Source: Alphaproteobacteria bacterium (GTDB lineage: Bacteria > Pseudomonadota > Alphaproteobacteria > Caulobacterales > Parvularculaceae). Taken from it: a stretch of DNA of 39,157 nt. Under the pieces are notes generated by a model. That model had not been told where the DNA came from. It was given only the letters and a program-made list of their open reading frames with translations, and searched no databases. Positions 9,523 through 17,459 of the stretch are shown here, one piece after another. Every line of letters starts with the position of its first letter. Positions within the stretch are counted from its first letter, which is position 1. A program made the translations under genes and the position numbers. The stretch is from positions 1-39,157 of the forward strand of contig JAADIQ010000023.1 of assembly GCA_013151255.1 (NCBI GenBank). The letters are read 5' to 3'.

Positions 9523-10985
9523 AGGAATGCATTCCCGTGACCGACAAGCCGCGTTTGCGCCAGTGGCGCTTGCGTTTCGATAAAATATTTCAACAACAGG
9601 TTTTGCGCGGCGCGAAGCCGGTAGGTTGCGCTCGCGCGCATATCGCTCATCGGCGTGTAATCCTTGGAAAATTCTCGCATCGCCAATTCCACGCTCGCCT
9701 GGTCCCAGCGTTTCCCAACCAGCGCCGTCTCAACGCTCAGCGCCCTTTTCGGCGTCGCGGCCATGCCGCCAAAGGCAATCCGAGCGGCGGCGACCACACC
9801 GTCCGATATTTTAATATTAAAACATCCGCACAAGGCTGAAATATCCTGGTCGAAGCGTTTGGATATTTTGTAGCACTTCAATTCATCAGCGGCGGTCTTC
9901 AAAGGCACACGCACAGCCTCAACGAATTCGCCGGGCTTGCGGTCCTGACGGCCATAGGCGAGGAAGAAATCTTCCAGCAGCAATGTCCGCCGTTGCGGCC
10001 CGCAACGAAGCACCAGCTTGGCATCCAGCGCAATCAGCGCCGGCGGCATATCGCCAATCGGCGAGCCGTTTGCAATATTGCCGCCGATGGTGCCGGCATT
10101 GCGCACTTGAACCGCGCCGATCCGCCGAACCAGCTCGCCAAGATCGGGGTAGATTTGCGCCAAAACATCAATCGCATCCGAATAGGTAACGCTGGCGCCA
10201 ATGACTAATTCTTGTTCGCTACGTTTAATCGATGTTAAATCACGCACGCGATTTAAAAATATCACCTTTGGCAGGCGACGGCGCGCTTTCGTCACCCACA
10301 GACCCACATCGGTGGCGCCGGCAATAAGCGTTGCGTCGGGGTGCGTCGCATAAATCTCCGCAAGCTGATCGCTAGTCACTGGCAAGAACGCCCGCGCCGC
10401 GCCATGTTTAATTTCAACCGGCTCTTGATGATCCAACGACCGCAACTGTTCCAGCTCAACACCGTCATCGTTGCTTTGATCAGCCGCCTTTGCGGCATGT
10501 CCGATTTCCTCCGCCGCAGTTAATATCGGACCGTACCCCGTGCAGCGACATAGATTTCCCGCCAGCACATCATTTGCAGCCGCTAAGGGCAACATCGTGC
10601 GATTGCGATAGGCGGTATAAAGCGACATCACAAAACCGGGCGTGCAAAACCCGCATTGCGAGGCGTCGCTATCCATCATCGCCCGCTGAACCGGATGCGG
10701 CGCATCGCTGTCGCGCGCCAAGCCTTCAACGGTCGTGATCGATGCACCATCGAGGCTCGGTATAAACCGGATGCAGGCGTTAATCGCCTCGCGTTTAACG
10801 GCGCCATCGGCACTCAGAGTACTGACATTCACCGTACATGCGCCGCAATCGCCCTCCGCGCAGCCTTCTTTTGTTCCGCAAAGTTTTTCGTCCTCGCGCA
10901 AATACCTCAACAGCGTTTGCGTCGGTGCGACGCTGCGAAGCACCTTCAACTCGTCATTCAGGTAAAACGATATCGTGTCGCGCAT
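9519..10985 (-). CDS. xdhA: Xanthine dehydrogenase, FeS/FAD subunit
   Basis: XdhA carries electrons from the molybdenum site through two [2Fe-2S] clusters to FAD and NAD+. The 488-residue protein has a plant-type ferredoxin domain (LCGTKEGCAEGDCGACTV), a second cluster domain (SQCGFCTPGFVMSLY and GNLCRCTGYGPI), then a FAD domain (LIAGATDVGLWVTK, RNAGTIGGNIANGSPIGDMPP). The start lies three bases after the uraH stop, showing that HIU hydrolase leads the xdh operon. Confidence 0.96.
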   Translation of the reverse strand: MRDTISFYLNDELKVLRSVAPTQTLLRYLREDEKLCGTKEGCAEGDCGACTVNVSTLSADGAVKREAINACIRFIPSLDGASITTVEGLARDSDAPHPVQRAMMDSDASQCGFCTPGFVMSLYTAYRNRTMLPLAAANDVLAGNLCRCTGYGPILTAAEEIGHAAKAADQSNDDGVELEQLRSLDHQEPVEIKHGAARAFLPVTSDQLAEIYATHPDATLIAGATDVGLWVTKARRRLPKVIFLNRVRDLTSIKRSEQELVIGASVTYSDAIDVLAQIYPDLGELVRRIGAVQVRNAGTIGGNIANGSPIGDMPPALIALDAKLVLRCGPQRRTLLLEDFFLAYGRQDRKPGEFVEAVRVPLKTAADELKCYKISKRFDQDISALCGCFNIKISDGVVAAARIAFGGMAATPKRALSVETALVGKRWDQASVELAMREFSKDYTPMSDMRASATYRLRAAQNLLLKYFIETQAPLAQTRLVGHGNAFL

Positions 10986-10988
10986 GTT

Positions 10989-11360
10989 TTAACTGCCGCG
11001 ATAGGTTGAATAGCCATAAGGCGAGACAAGCAGCGGCACATGATAATTCGCATCACTGTCTGCAACGCCAAATCTGATGACAACAATATCGATAAATTTT
11101 GGCTCTGGCAGGGTGAGCCCAAGCGCGTCGAAATAGTCACCGATGTGAAACTCCAGCGCATACTGGCCGGCGACAAAGTCAGCGCCGCTCAATAACGCTT
11201 CATCACATCGTCCATCGCTATTGGTTGTGACAGAGCGCAGTTTTGTCACTGTTTGCGCCGCTTCAGAACCGCCCTTTTCGACTTTATAAAGGTCGATGCG
11301 CACTTGCGCCGCCGGTTTGCCGGCGCTGACATCGAGAATATGTGTGGTTAGTTTTCCCAA
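10989..11360 (-). CDS. uraH: 5-hydroxyisourate hydrolase (transthyretin-like)
   Basis: UraH hydrolyses the PuuD product 5-hydroxyisourate to OHCU. The protein has the N-terminal block GKLTTHILDVSAGKPA and the signature C-terminal tetrapeptide YRGS that separates the hydrolases from transthyretin. I chose the TTG at 11360, preceded by GGGCGGT, giving 123 residues. The frame is open back to 11465, but those 35 residues do not resemble the family. It is the first gene of uraH-xdhA-xdhB-xdhC-guaD and follows ung on the same strand after 159 bases. Confidence 0.93.
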   Translation of the reverse strand: MGKLTTHILDVSAGKPAAQVRIDLYKVEKGGSEAAQTVTKLRSVTTNSDGRCDEALLSGADFVAGQYALEFHIGDYFDALGLTLPEPKFIDIVVIRFGVADSDANYHVPLLVSPYGYSTYRGS

Positions 11361-11418
11361 AGATATTACCGCCCTATAACGAATTTTTACAACACAATGA
11401 GGATATAATGAATCGCCA

Positions 11419-11466
11419 TAAATTCGAAACCGGCTAAAAATCGTCAACAGGCATTTGCCGGTCAAC
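11419..11466 (-). promoter_or_regulatory. Candidate promoter/operator of the uraH-xdh operon
   Basis: On the minus strand two TTGAC motifs occur as direct repeats 18 bases apart (bases 11466-11461 and 11448-11443), with an inverted GGCA-AA-TGCC between them. The downstream copy, TTGACG, could be a -35, but the matching -10 is poor (ATTTAT at 18-base spacing). The repeated geometry could equally be a regulator site. Evidence is pattern only. Confidence 0.3.
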
Positions 11467-11519
11467 CGTCATACGCCTCCACAGCTTGCGGTGCAACAGA
11501 AGCGTCTGGGCTTTGAATT

Positions 11520-12230
11520 TCAACGCGCAACAGGCCTGCCCGCCCAACAAATTGGCGCGGCGCCGCATTCTTCCAGATATTGGTTGGCTTTGGAAAAATG
11601 CTTGCAGCCGAGAAAGCCGCGATAGGCGGACAATGGCGAGGGATGGGGCGCGGTGAGGACCCTATTGTCGCGGCTGTTGATGAGGCTGATTTTTTTCTGC
11701 GCATGACTGCCCCACAACATATAGACGATGCCGCGCCGCTGTTCGCTCAACTGCCGGATCGCGTCGTCGGTAAACGCCTCCCAGCCTTTTTTTGCGTGCG
11801 ATGCGGCAAGGCCTCTTTCGACAGTTAGCACCGTATTCAACAGCAACACGCCCTGCCCCGCCCAATCGTCGAGGGCGCCCAGTGTCCGCAACTCGCCACC
11901 AAGGTCATTATGAATTTCTGCAAAAATATTCTTTAAAGACGGCGGTAGCTTCACGCCTGCGGGTACAGAAAAGGAAAGCCCCATCGCCTGGCCCGGACCG
12001 TGATAGGGGTCTTGACCCAGAATAACGACTTTAACCTTCGACAACGGCGTCAGGTTGAACGCATTGAAGATTAAATCTTTCGACGGATAGATAATCGCGC
12101 CTCTTTCGGTCTCGCTGCGCAAAAACGAAACCATCCGCTGATAGTCGGGCCGCTCAAATTCACTTTTTAAAGCATCGCGCCAAGCTCTATCGGAAAAAGG
12201 TATATCGAAATCGGTCACAGCAGAATTCAA
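11520..12230 (-). CDS. ung: Uracil-DNA glycosylase
   Basis: Ung excises uracil from DNA to start base excision repair. The 236-residue family-1 enzyme has the water-activating motif VVILGQDPYHGPGQAMGLSF, the uracil-specificity segment GVLLLNTVLTVE, and the DNA-intercalation loop HPSPLSAYRGFLGCKHF. It ends slightly long at CWAGRPVAR. It is divergent from the deoxyribosyltransferase-like gene with a 193-base gap and shows no operon link to the purine genes downstream. Confidence 0.96.
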   Translation of the reverse strand: MNSAVTDFDIPFSDRAWRDALKSEFERPDYQRMVSFLRSETERGAIIYPSKDLIFNAFNLTPLSKVKVVILGQDPYHGPGQAMGLSFSVPAGVKLPPSLKNIFAEIHNDLGGELRTLGALDDWAGQGVLLLNTVLTVERGLAASHAKKGWEAFTDDAIRQLSEQRRGIVYMLWGSHAQKKISLINSRDNRVLTAPHPSPLSAYRGFLGCKHFSKANQYLEECGAAPICWAGRPVAR

Positions 12231-12364
12231 CGCTCATTGCATGGCTTCGCCCCAAGCCATTAGACCGATCCTTTGCCAATGCAAATTCTCCTGCGTATTT
12301 TCAAACCAACAAAGTGGAAATATTAAATTTTCGGCCAAAACCGCGCAGGGCGCGCGCGCAAAGA

Positions 12365-12392
12365 TTGCATCTTTGATGCATTCTGGTCTAGT
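12365..12392 (+). promoter_or_regulatory. Candidate promoter with overlapping palindromic operator
   Basis: A 15-base perfect palindrome (TGCATC-TTT-GATGCA, 12366-12380) overlaps a possible sigma-70 promoter: TTGCAT at 12365-12370, 16 bases, TCTAGT at 12387-12392. It would place the transcript start about 25 bases before the ATG at 12424. A second inverted repeat (AAAGAT-TGC-ATCTTT) overlaps its left half. The layout suits a repressor controlling the sugar-salvage genes, but I see no regulator gene nearby. Confidence 0.35.
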
Positions 12393-12423
12393 TTTGCTCC
12401 TTGGCAGCAGGGATTTTTGTGAC

Positions 12424-13089
12424 ATGAGCGATGCTTTGAGCATTTATTTCGCCGGCGATCTGTTCGATCATAAGGATCTGATCGGCAATGCATTGCTGGC
12501 CTCTTATATCGAGCGGGAATCTTCCGGCCAGTACACATGCATTCTACCCCAAGACCTCGAACAGAGCAGCAATCGCAAAGAGCATATCCGCAACCAGGAC
12601 CTGAAGATGGTCATGGAAGCGGACCTTGGCCTGTTCAATTTCGATGGCCCCGACCTTGATTCCGGCACGGTGGTTGAGTTCATCGTTGCCAAGCAGCTTG
12701 ATATCCCGACCGTCATCTTGCGATCGGATTTCCGTAGCGCCGGAGACCAGGATGCGGGGGGCGATAGCTGGAACCTGATGTGCTCATTTTATCCGCGTAA
12801 TGAGGTGATTTCTCTGAACGGTATGGAATGGTATCAAAAGGCGCGCGGCGACAAGCGTCCGGTTCTGGATACGATCGATACGTTGTATACCAAGCTGGCG
12901 GCGCGGGTCATCGAGGGGTTTGCGGTTGCACGCGCAACGCCGCCGCTTGCGAGCGATCCGAAGCTTATTGAAAACCTTTACCAGTGGGCAATCCGGTTCC
13001 CGGGCGCCGGACTTGAGGAATTTATCGGCAATGAGAATTGGGTTGCCGATATAATCGAGAAAAAGAAACGTAAAGGGCTGTATGAGTAA
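12424..13089 (+). CDS. Nucleoside 2-deoxyribosyltransferase-like protein
   Basis: Members of this family (PF05014-like) cleave the N-glycosidic bond of deoxynucleosides and transfer the deoxyribosyl group to another base or to water. The N-terminus IYFAGDLFDHKDLIGN replaces the usual IYLAGP start, and the catalytic region reads DLGLFNFDGPDLDSGTVVEF, with Glu85 as the expected nucleophile. I start at the ATG at 12424 (221 residues); the open frame extends to 12241 but that part is unconserved and crosses the promoter region. The PfkB kinase follows after 35 bases. Long form and insertions suggest a divergent, perhaps hydrolytic, branch; substrate is inferred. Confidence 0.8.
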   Translation: MSDALSIYFAGDLFDHKDLIGNALLASYIERESSGQYTCILPQDLEQSSNRKEHIRNQDLKMVMEADLGLFNFDGPDLDSGTVVEFIVAKQLDIPTVILRSDFRSAGDQDAGGDSWNLMCSFYPRNEVISLNGMEWYQKARGDKRPVLDTIDTLYTKLAARVIEGFAVARATPPLASDPKLIENLYQWAIRFPGAGLEEFIGNENWVADIIEKKKRKGLYE

Positions 13090-13124
13090 TTTGAGGTTCC
13101 ACGATTTTTCTGGGAGGTAAACAC

Positions 13125-14084
13125 ATGTTCGACGTCGTCGTTGTCGGCAGCTATGTTCAGGACCTGGCTTTTAACACAGAGATTTTTCCGGCGCCCGGCG
13201 AGACGCGCATTGGCGCCTTCCGCACCGGTCCCGGCGGCAAAGGCTTCAACCAGGCCGTTGCCTGCAACCGGCTAGACATTAAAACCCTGTTTATCGGCGC
13301 GGTTGGCGATGATATTTTCGCAAAAGGCGTGCGCGAATTTATCGCTTCGGAAGGGCTTAGCGCAGAGTTGCAGGTTTGCGCCGACCACCCCACCGGCGCG
13401 GCCTCCATTGTTGTCAATGGCGACGGGCAAAACCTTATCGTTGTTGCGCTGGGCGCCAATGACCATTTGTCGTCCGATCATATCGGTGCATTCGCAGCTC
13501 AGATTTCCCAAGCGAAATACCTTGTTTGTCAGGTTGAAAATAATATTGCGGCAACCGAAGCGGCGATGAAGATTGCGCGCGAGAAGGGCGTGACAACCAT
13601 CCTCAACCCCGCGCCGATTAATGACGGTCTAACGCGTGCGCTGGTGCAACGCGCAGATATTCTGGTTCCGAATGAAACAGAATTTGTGTTTTTGATGAAC
13701 ACGGTTTTGGACCACAACATCCCGAATGATTTTTGGCTACAGGACGACGCCAGCATCCACCAGTTTTGCCGGCAATCTGGCGCTGCAACTGTCGTGCTGA
13801 CTTTAGGCGATAAGGGTTGCTTCGTTTCGTTTGACGAAAATTCCGATAACGCCCGCAACTCTACCGACGGCCCTTATTATCGCATCGGCGCAAACAGCGT
13901 TGATGTCGTCGACACGACCGGCGCGGGCGATGCTTTCAATGGCGGGTTGGCCGCCGGGCTGGTGCGCTTCCCGGGTGATTTCCGAACCGCCATCGAATAT
14001 GCAAATAAAGTCGCCGGTCTCTCGACCACAAAACCCGGCACGGCGCCGGCAATGCCGACGCTTAACGAAGTCGAGGCCGTTTAA
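13125..14084 (+). CDS. PfkB-family sugar kinase, ribokinase or deoxyribokinase
   Basis: PfkB kinases phosphorylate sugars with ATP. The 319-residue protein has the N-terminal signature GPGGKGFNQAVACNRL, the NPAP and VPNETEFVFL blocks of ribokinases, and the C-terminal signature DTTGAGDAFNGGLAAGL with the catalytic Asp. A good ribosome site (GGGAGGT) precedes the ATG. Sequence alone says ribokinase-like. Its position behind a deoxyribosyltransferase-like gene and facing deoC suggests that 2-deoxyribose may be the substrate, giving deoxyribose 5-phosphate. Its stop shares TTAA with the convergent dehydrogenase-like gene. Confidence 0.88.
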   Translation: MFDVVVVGSYVQDLAFNTEIFPAPGETRIGAFRTGPGGKGFNQAVACNRLDIKTLFIGAVGDDIFAKGVREFIASEGLSAELQVCADHPTGAASIVVNGDGQNLIVVALGANDHLSSDHIGAFAAQISQAKYLVCQVENNIAATEAAMKIAREKGVTTILNPAPINDGLTRALVQRADILVPNETEFVFLMNTVLDHNIPNDFWLQDDASIHQFCRQSGAATVVLTLGDKGCFVSFDENSDNARNSTDGPYYRIGANSVDVVDTTGAGDAFNGGLAAGLVRFPGDFRTAIEYANKVAGLSTTKPGTAPAMPTLNEVEAV

Positions 14085-15034
14085 CCGCCAATCGGATGCC
14101 AGGTAGTTTTGGTTTCCTGCACGTCGATGATTTGATAGGGGTCAGGCGCAATCGGTTTTTTGCGGATGATGACGCGCTTAATATTATTGGCGGCCTGTTC
14201 CTGAATCATTTTGATTTCACTTGCATCACCGCCATTGGCAATTATCGCATTGACATCCATATGCGAGGCAAACTGCTCGGCAAGCTCTTTTCTATAGCCG
14301 GAAAGAATATTGATAACGCCGGCCGGCACGTCGGAAGAATGTAGGACTTCAGCAAAACTGACCGCGCATAACGGGTTTTGCTCAGACGCCAGAGCAATGG
14401 CCGTGTTTCCACCGGCGATGACCGGTGCGATGGCCTCAACAAACCCTAACAACGCGTTTTCCGGGCCCGCGAGAACACTCACCACGCCCACCGGCTCTAA
14501 AATTGAAAAGTTGAAATGCGACGACGCGACCGGGTTCACGGCGCTGAACACTTGCTGATATTTATCCGTCCAGCCGGCGTAATAAACCAGGCAATCAATC
14601 GTCGCGGTGACTTCACGCGATGCGGCGCGCTTGTCCACGCCCATCAGCTTAAGCTCGGTGACAAATTGCTCGGCCCGCGCCTCAAGCATTTCCGCCACCC
14701 GATATAAAATCTGACCGCGCAAATAAGCGCTGGCGCCCGCCCACCCATTAAACGCGGCGCGCGCCGCCAACACAGCTTCGCGAAAATCCTTGCGGCTGGC
14801 GCGGCACATATTGGCGGCGATGTTTCCCTTAGCGTCCGCCACGGTAAAATACCGGCCGGATTCGGTGCGCGGGAACTTGCCGTTGATGTAAAGCTTATAG
14901 GTTTTTGCAACGCCAAGCCGGCTAGCGGCAGGCGGTTTTGCGCGCGCGCCGCTTGCCGATTTGGCAGCGCTCTGCGCTTCGCGCGGCGATGCGCTGTCGA
15001 TGCTGCGCCCTTCGGCTTTTACGGTCTTATCCAT
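14081..15034 (-). CDS. Truncated aldehyde dehydrogenase-like pseudoenzyme (ALDH16 C-terminal-domain type)
   Basis: The protein has an ALDH N-terminal fold (YKLYINGKFPRTESGRYFTV, ILYRVAEMLEARAEQFV, ILEPVGVVSVLAGPENALLG) but stops at 317 residues. It lacks the whole segment that would carry the catalytic cysteine and the general-base glutamate. The cofactor lysine block (KPAE in its partner) reads ALASEQ here. The start is the ATG at 15034, with GAGGCGA eight bases upstream, 17 bases after the partner dehydrogenase. An Ala/Ser/Lys-rich leader precedes the domain. This is the architecture of the inactive second half of ALDH16 proteins, here as a separate gene. A structural partner role is inferred. 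Confidence 0.8.
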   Translation of the reverse strand: MDKTVKAEGRSIDSASPREAQSAAKSASGARAKPPAASRLGVAKTYKLYINGKFPRTESGRYFTVADAKGNIAANMCRASRKDFREAVLAARAAFNGWAGASAYLRGQILYRVAEMLEARAEQFVTELKLMGVDKRAASREVTATIDCLVYYAGWTDKYQQVFSAVNPVASSHFNFSILEPVGVVSVLAGPENALLGFVEAIAPVIAGGNTAIALASEQNPLCAVSFAEVLHSSDVPAGVINILSGYRKELAEQFASHMDVNAIIANGGDASEIKMIQEQAANNIKRVIIRKKPIAPDPYQIIDVQETKTTWHPIGG

Positions 15035-15051
15035 GCTCGATCGCCTCAATA

Positions 15052-16527
15052 TTAATGCAGGTCCAGATAGGCGGAAAGGCCGTGCATTCCGCCCTCTCTG
15101 CCGACACCGCTTTCTTTGTAACCGCCAAAGGGCGATGTCGGGTCGAATTTATTGAAAGTGTTGGCCCAAATGACGCCGGCGCGCATTTTGGCGCCGACGC
15201 TGAAGATTTTTGCGCCCTTGTCTGTCCATATGCCGCCCGACAATCCGTATTGCGTGTTGTTTGCCTTGGCCACCGCCTCATCGAGCGTGCGAAAAGTTTG
15301 TATCGCGAGAACGGGGCCGAATATCTCTTCACGGACAATCCGGTGCGATTGCGCAACATTGGTGAACAAAGTCGGCTGGCACCAATAGCCCTTGTCAGGG
15401 GTTTTACCGCCGCATTGAAACATCTCTGCGCCCTCTTCCTGTCCGAGGTCGAGATAGGCGTTGATGCGTTCTAATTGCGCGGCTGAGTTAATCGCGCCGA
15501 TATCGGTGTTCTTGTCGAGCGGATCGCCGACAATCAATGTCTGCATACGCTCTTTCAGCTTGGCGACAACTTCATCAGCGACGGATTCCTGAACCAGCAA
15601 CCGCGAACCGGCGCAACAGACATGGCCCTGGTTAAAAAATATCGCATTGACGACGCCTTCAACGGCCTGGTCGATGGCGGCGTCAGCAAAAATGATATTG
15701 GCGGCCTTGCCGCCCAATTCCAGTGTGTATTTTTTATCCGTTCCAGCCAGCGCACGTTGAATGATGCGGCCGACATTGGTGGAGCCGGTAAAGGCAATCT
15801 TGTTGATGTCATCATGATTGACGATTGCCGCACCGGTCGAGCCGTCGCCGGTAACAATATTGACGACGCCCGGCGGCAAGTCCGCCGCCTCAATCACTTC
15901 GGCCAGCTTTAAGGCGGTGAGCGGCGTCGTTTCCGCAGGTTTTAAAACCACCGTATTGCCGCACGCCAAAGCCGGTGCAATCTTCCACGCCGCCATAAGC
16001 AACGGGAAGTTCCAAGGAATAATCTGGCCGGCGACGCCAAGCGATTGCGGCGTTCTGCATGGGAACGCATAATCTAATTTATCCGCCCACCCCGCATAAT
16101 AGAAAAAATGCGCCGCCGCGAGAGGAATATCAACATCGCGCGCCTCGCGAATGGGTTTGCCGCCATCCATGGATTCAATCACCGCAAATTCGCGGGCGCG
16201 TTCCTGAATGATGCGGGCGATACGGTAAATATATTTACCGCGCTCGGCGGGCTTCATCTTCGACCAGACCGTGTCATAGGCGTCACGCGCGGCTGTTACG
16301 GCCCGGTCCACGTCAGCGGCGCCTGCTTGCGCCACCCGCGCTAAAACCTTCTCAGTGGCGGGGTTGATGGTGTCGAAATATTTGCCCGATTTCGGCGCCA
16401 CAAATTTGCCGCCGATGAATAACTTATACTGGTCCTTAATTTCAACGTGGTCAGTACTCTCCGGCGCCGGAGAATAGGCCCATCCGGTGTCGAAATTTAA
16501 GCTGTGCGGGGCAGTTGCCTTGCTCAT
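15052..16527 (-). CDS. NAD(P)-dependent aldehyde dehydrogenase
   Basis: This 491-residue protein is an intact ALDH. It has IIPWNFPLLMAAWKIAPALA, VVLKPAETTPLTALKLAEVI, FTGSTNVGR, the general-base glutamate in LELGGKAANI, and the catalytic cysteine in GHVCCAGSR (Cys304). The end is FGGYKESGVGREGG then GLSAYLDLH. It follows deoC by five bases and precedes the degenerate ALDH, so the three form one operon. DeoC releases acetaldehyde and glyceraldehyde 3-phosphate, which makes acetaldehyde oxidation to acetate a likely role; the sequence itself does not fix the substrate. Confidence 0.93.
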   Translation of the reverse strand: MSKATAPHSLNFDTGWAYSPAPESTDHVEIKDQYKLFIGGKFVAPKSGKYFDTINPATEKVLARVAQAGAADVDRAVTAARDAYDTVWSKMKPAERGKYIYRIARIIQERAREFAVIESMDGGKPIREARDVDIPLAAAHFFYYAGWADKLDYAFPCRTPQSLGVAGQIIPWNFPLLMAAWKIAPALACGNTVVLKPAETTPLTALKLAEVIEAADLPPGVVNIVTGDGSTGAAIVNHDDINKIAFTGSTNVGRIIQRALAGTDKKYTLELGGKAANIIFADAAIDQAVEGVVNAIFFNQGHVCCAGSRLLVQESVADEVVAKLKERMQTLIVGDPLDKNTDIGAINSAAQLERINAYLDLGQEEGAEMFQCGGKTPDKGYWCQPTLFTNVAQSHRIVREEIFGPVLAIQTFRTLDEAVAKANNTQYGLSGGIWTDKGAKIFSVGAKMRAGVIWANTFNKFDPTSPFGGYKESGVGREGGMHGLSAYLDLH

Positions 16528-16532
16528 CGGGT

Positions 16533-17459
16533 CTAATCCTTGGAAAAATAGTCTTCAGACTGATAGATGCCTGTGCGCTGTTTTTGCAGCTGCATCAAAA
16601 CATCGTTGGCCAAACTGCTGGCGCCAAACCGGAACCATTCCGGCGACATCCACGCCTCGCCAAGGGTTTCGCGCAGCATCACAAGATAATGGATCGCGAG
16701 TTTTGCTTTGGATATGCCGCCGGCGGGCTTCATCCCCACCATCCGGCCGGTGTCGTAATAATAATCCCGGATCGCCTGCAACATCACCAGCGTCACCGGC
16801 ATGGTCGCCGCCGGTTGTATTTTGCCAGTCGATGTTTTGATAAAATCAGCGCCGGCCTGCATCGCCAGCAGGCTCGCATGGCGCACGCGATCCAGCGTGC
16901 CCAATTCGCCGGTCTCCAAAATCACCTTAAGATGCGCCTCGCCGCAGGCCTGCTTGCAGGCGACAATTTCATCGAACACTTCCTGGTATTTCCCCTCCAG
17001 GAATTTCCCGCGCGAGATCACCATATCGATCTCATCAGCGCCCAGCCCGACGGCGAGCTTGATTTCCTCAAGCTTTACGTCGCTCGGCGCCATGCCGCTC
17101 GGAAACGATGTCGCCACGGAGGCGACTTTAATGCCGCTGGCGCCAAGCGCCTTTTTCGCCTCCGCCACCATCATCGGATAAACACACACCGCCGCCACAT
17201 GCGGGACATCCGGCAGGCTGTCGTGGAGGCGCATCGCCTTCTGACACAGCTGGCGGACTTTGCCGGGCGTGTCCTGTCCCTCAAGGGTGGTCAAATCGAT
17301 CTGGCTCAGAACCAGGTTGAGCGCCTCAACCTTTGAGGCTTTCTTGATACTGCGCGCGCGAAAACGCGCCACGCGCTCATCAACGCCGACCTGGTCGACG
17401 CGCGGCGCCTGGTCTGGTTTAGGTGCGATCATTACTGCCGTATTTGCCATTTGAGCCAT
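16533..17459 (-). CDS. deoC: Deoxyribose-phosphate aldolase (long, eukaryote-like form)
   Basis: DeoC cleaves 2-deoxyribose 5-phosphate to acetaldehyde and glyceraldehyde 3-phosphate. The 308-residue protein has the Schiff-base lysine in GADFIKTSTGK (Lys208), the second active-site lysine in VGMKPAGGI and the aspartate in DEIDMVIS. It is about 50-90 residues longer than the short E. coli or thermophile forms and resembles the longer type found in animals and some bacteria. It heads the deoC-aldh-aldh-like operon and is divergent from rplU. Confidence 0.95.
   Translation of the reverse strand: MAQMANTAVMIAPKPDQAPRVDQVGVDERVARFRARSIKKASKVEALNLVLSQIDLTTLEGQDTPGKVRQLCQKAMRLHDSLPDVPHVAAVCVYPMMVAEAKKALGASGIKVASVATSFPSGMAPSDVKLEEIKLAVGLGADEIDMVISRGKFLEGKYQEVFDEIVACKQACGEAHLKVILETGELGTLDRVRHASLLAMQAGADFIKTSTGKIQPAATMPVTLVMLQAIRDYYYDTGRMVGMKPAGGISKAKLAIHYLVMLRETLGEAWMSPEWFRFGASSLANDVLMQLQKQRTGIYQSEDYFSKD

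Noticed and set aside
15034-15052. Frameshift as the cause of the split ALDH pair
   Set aside because: The first protein ends at a normal ALDH C-terminus and the second has its own ATG and ribosome site, unlike the clear mid-domain breaks in allA and dnaN.
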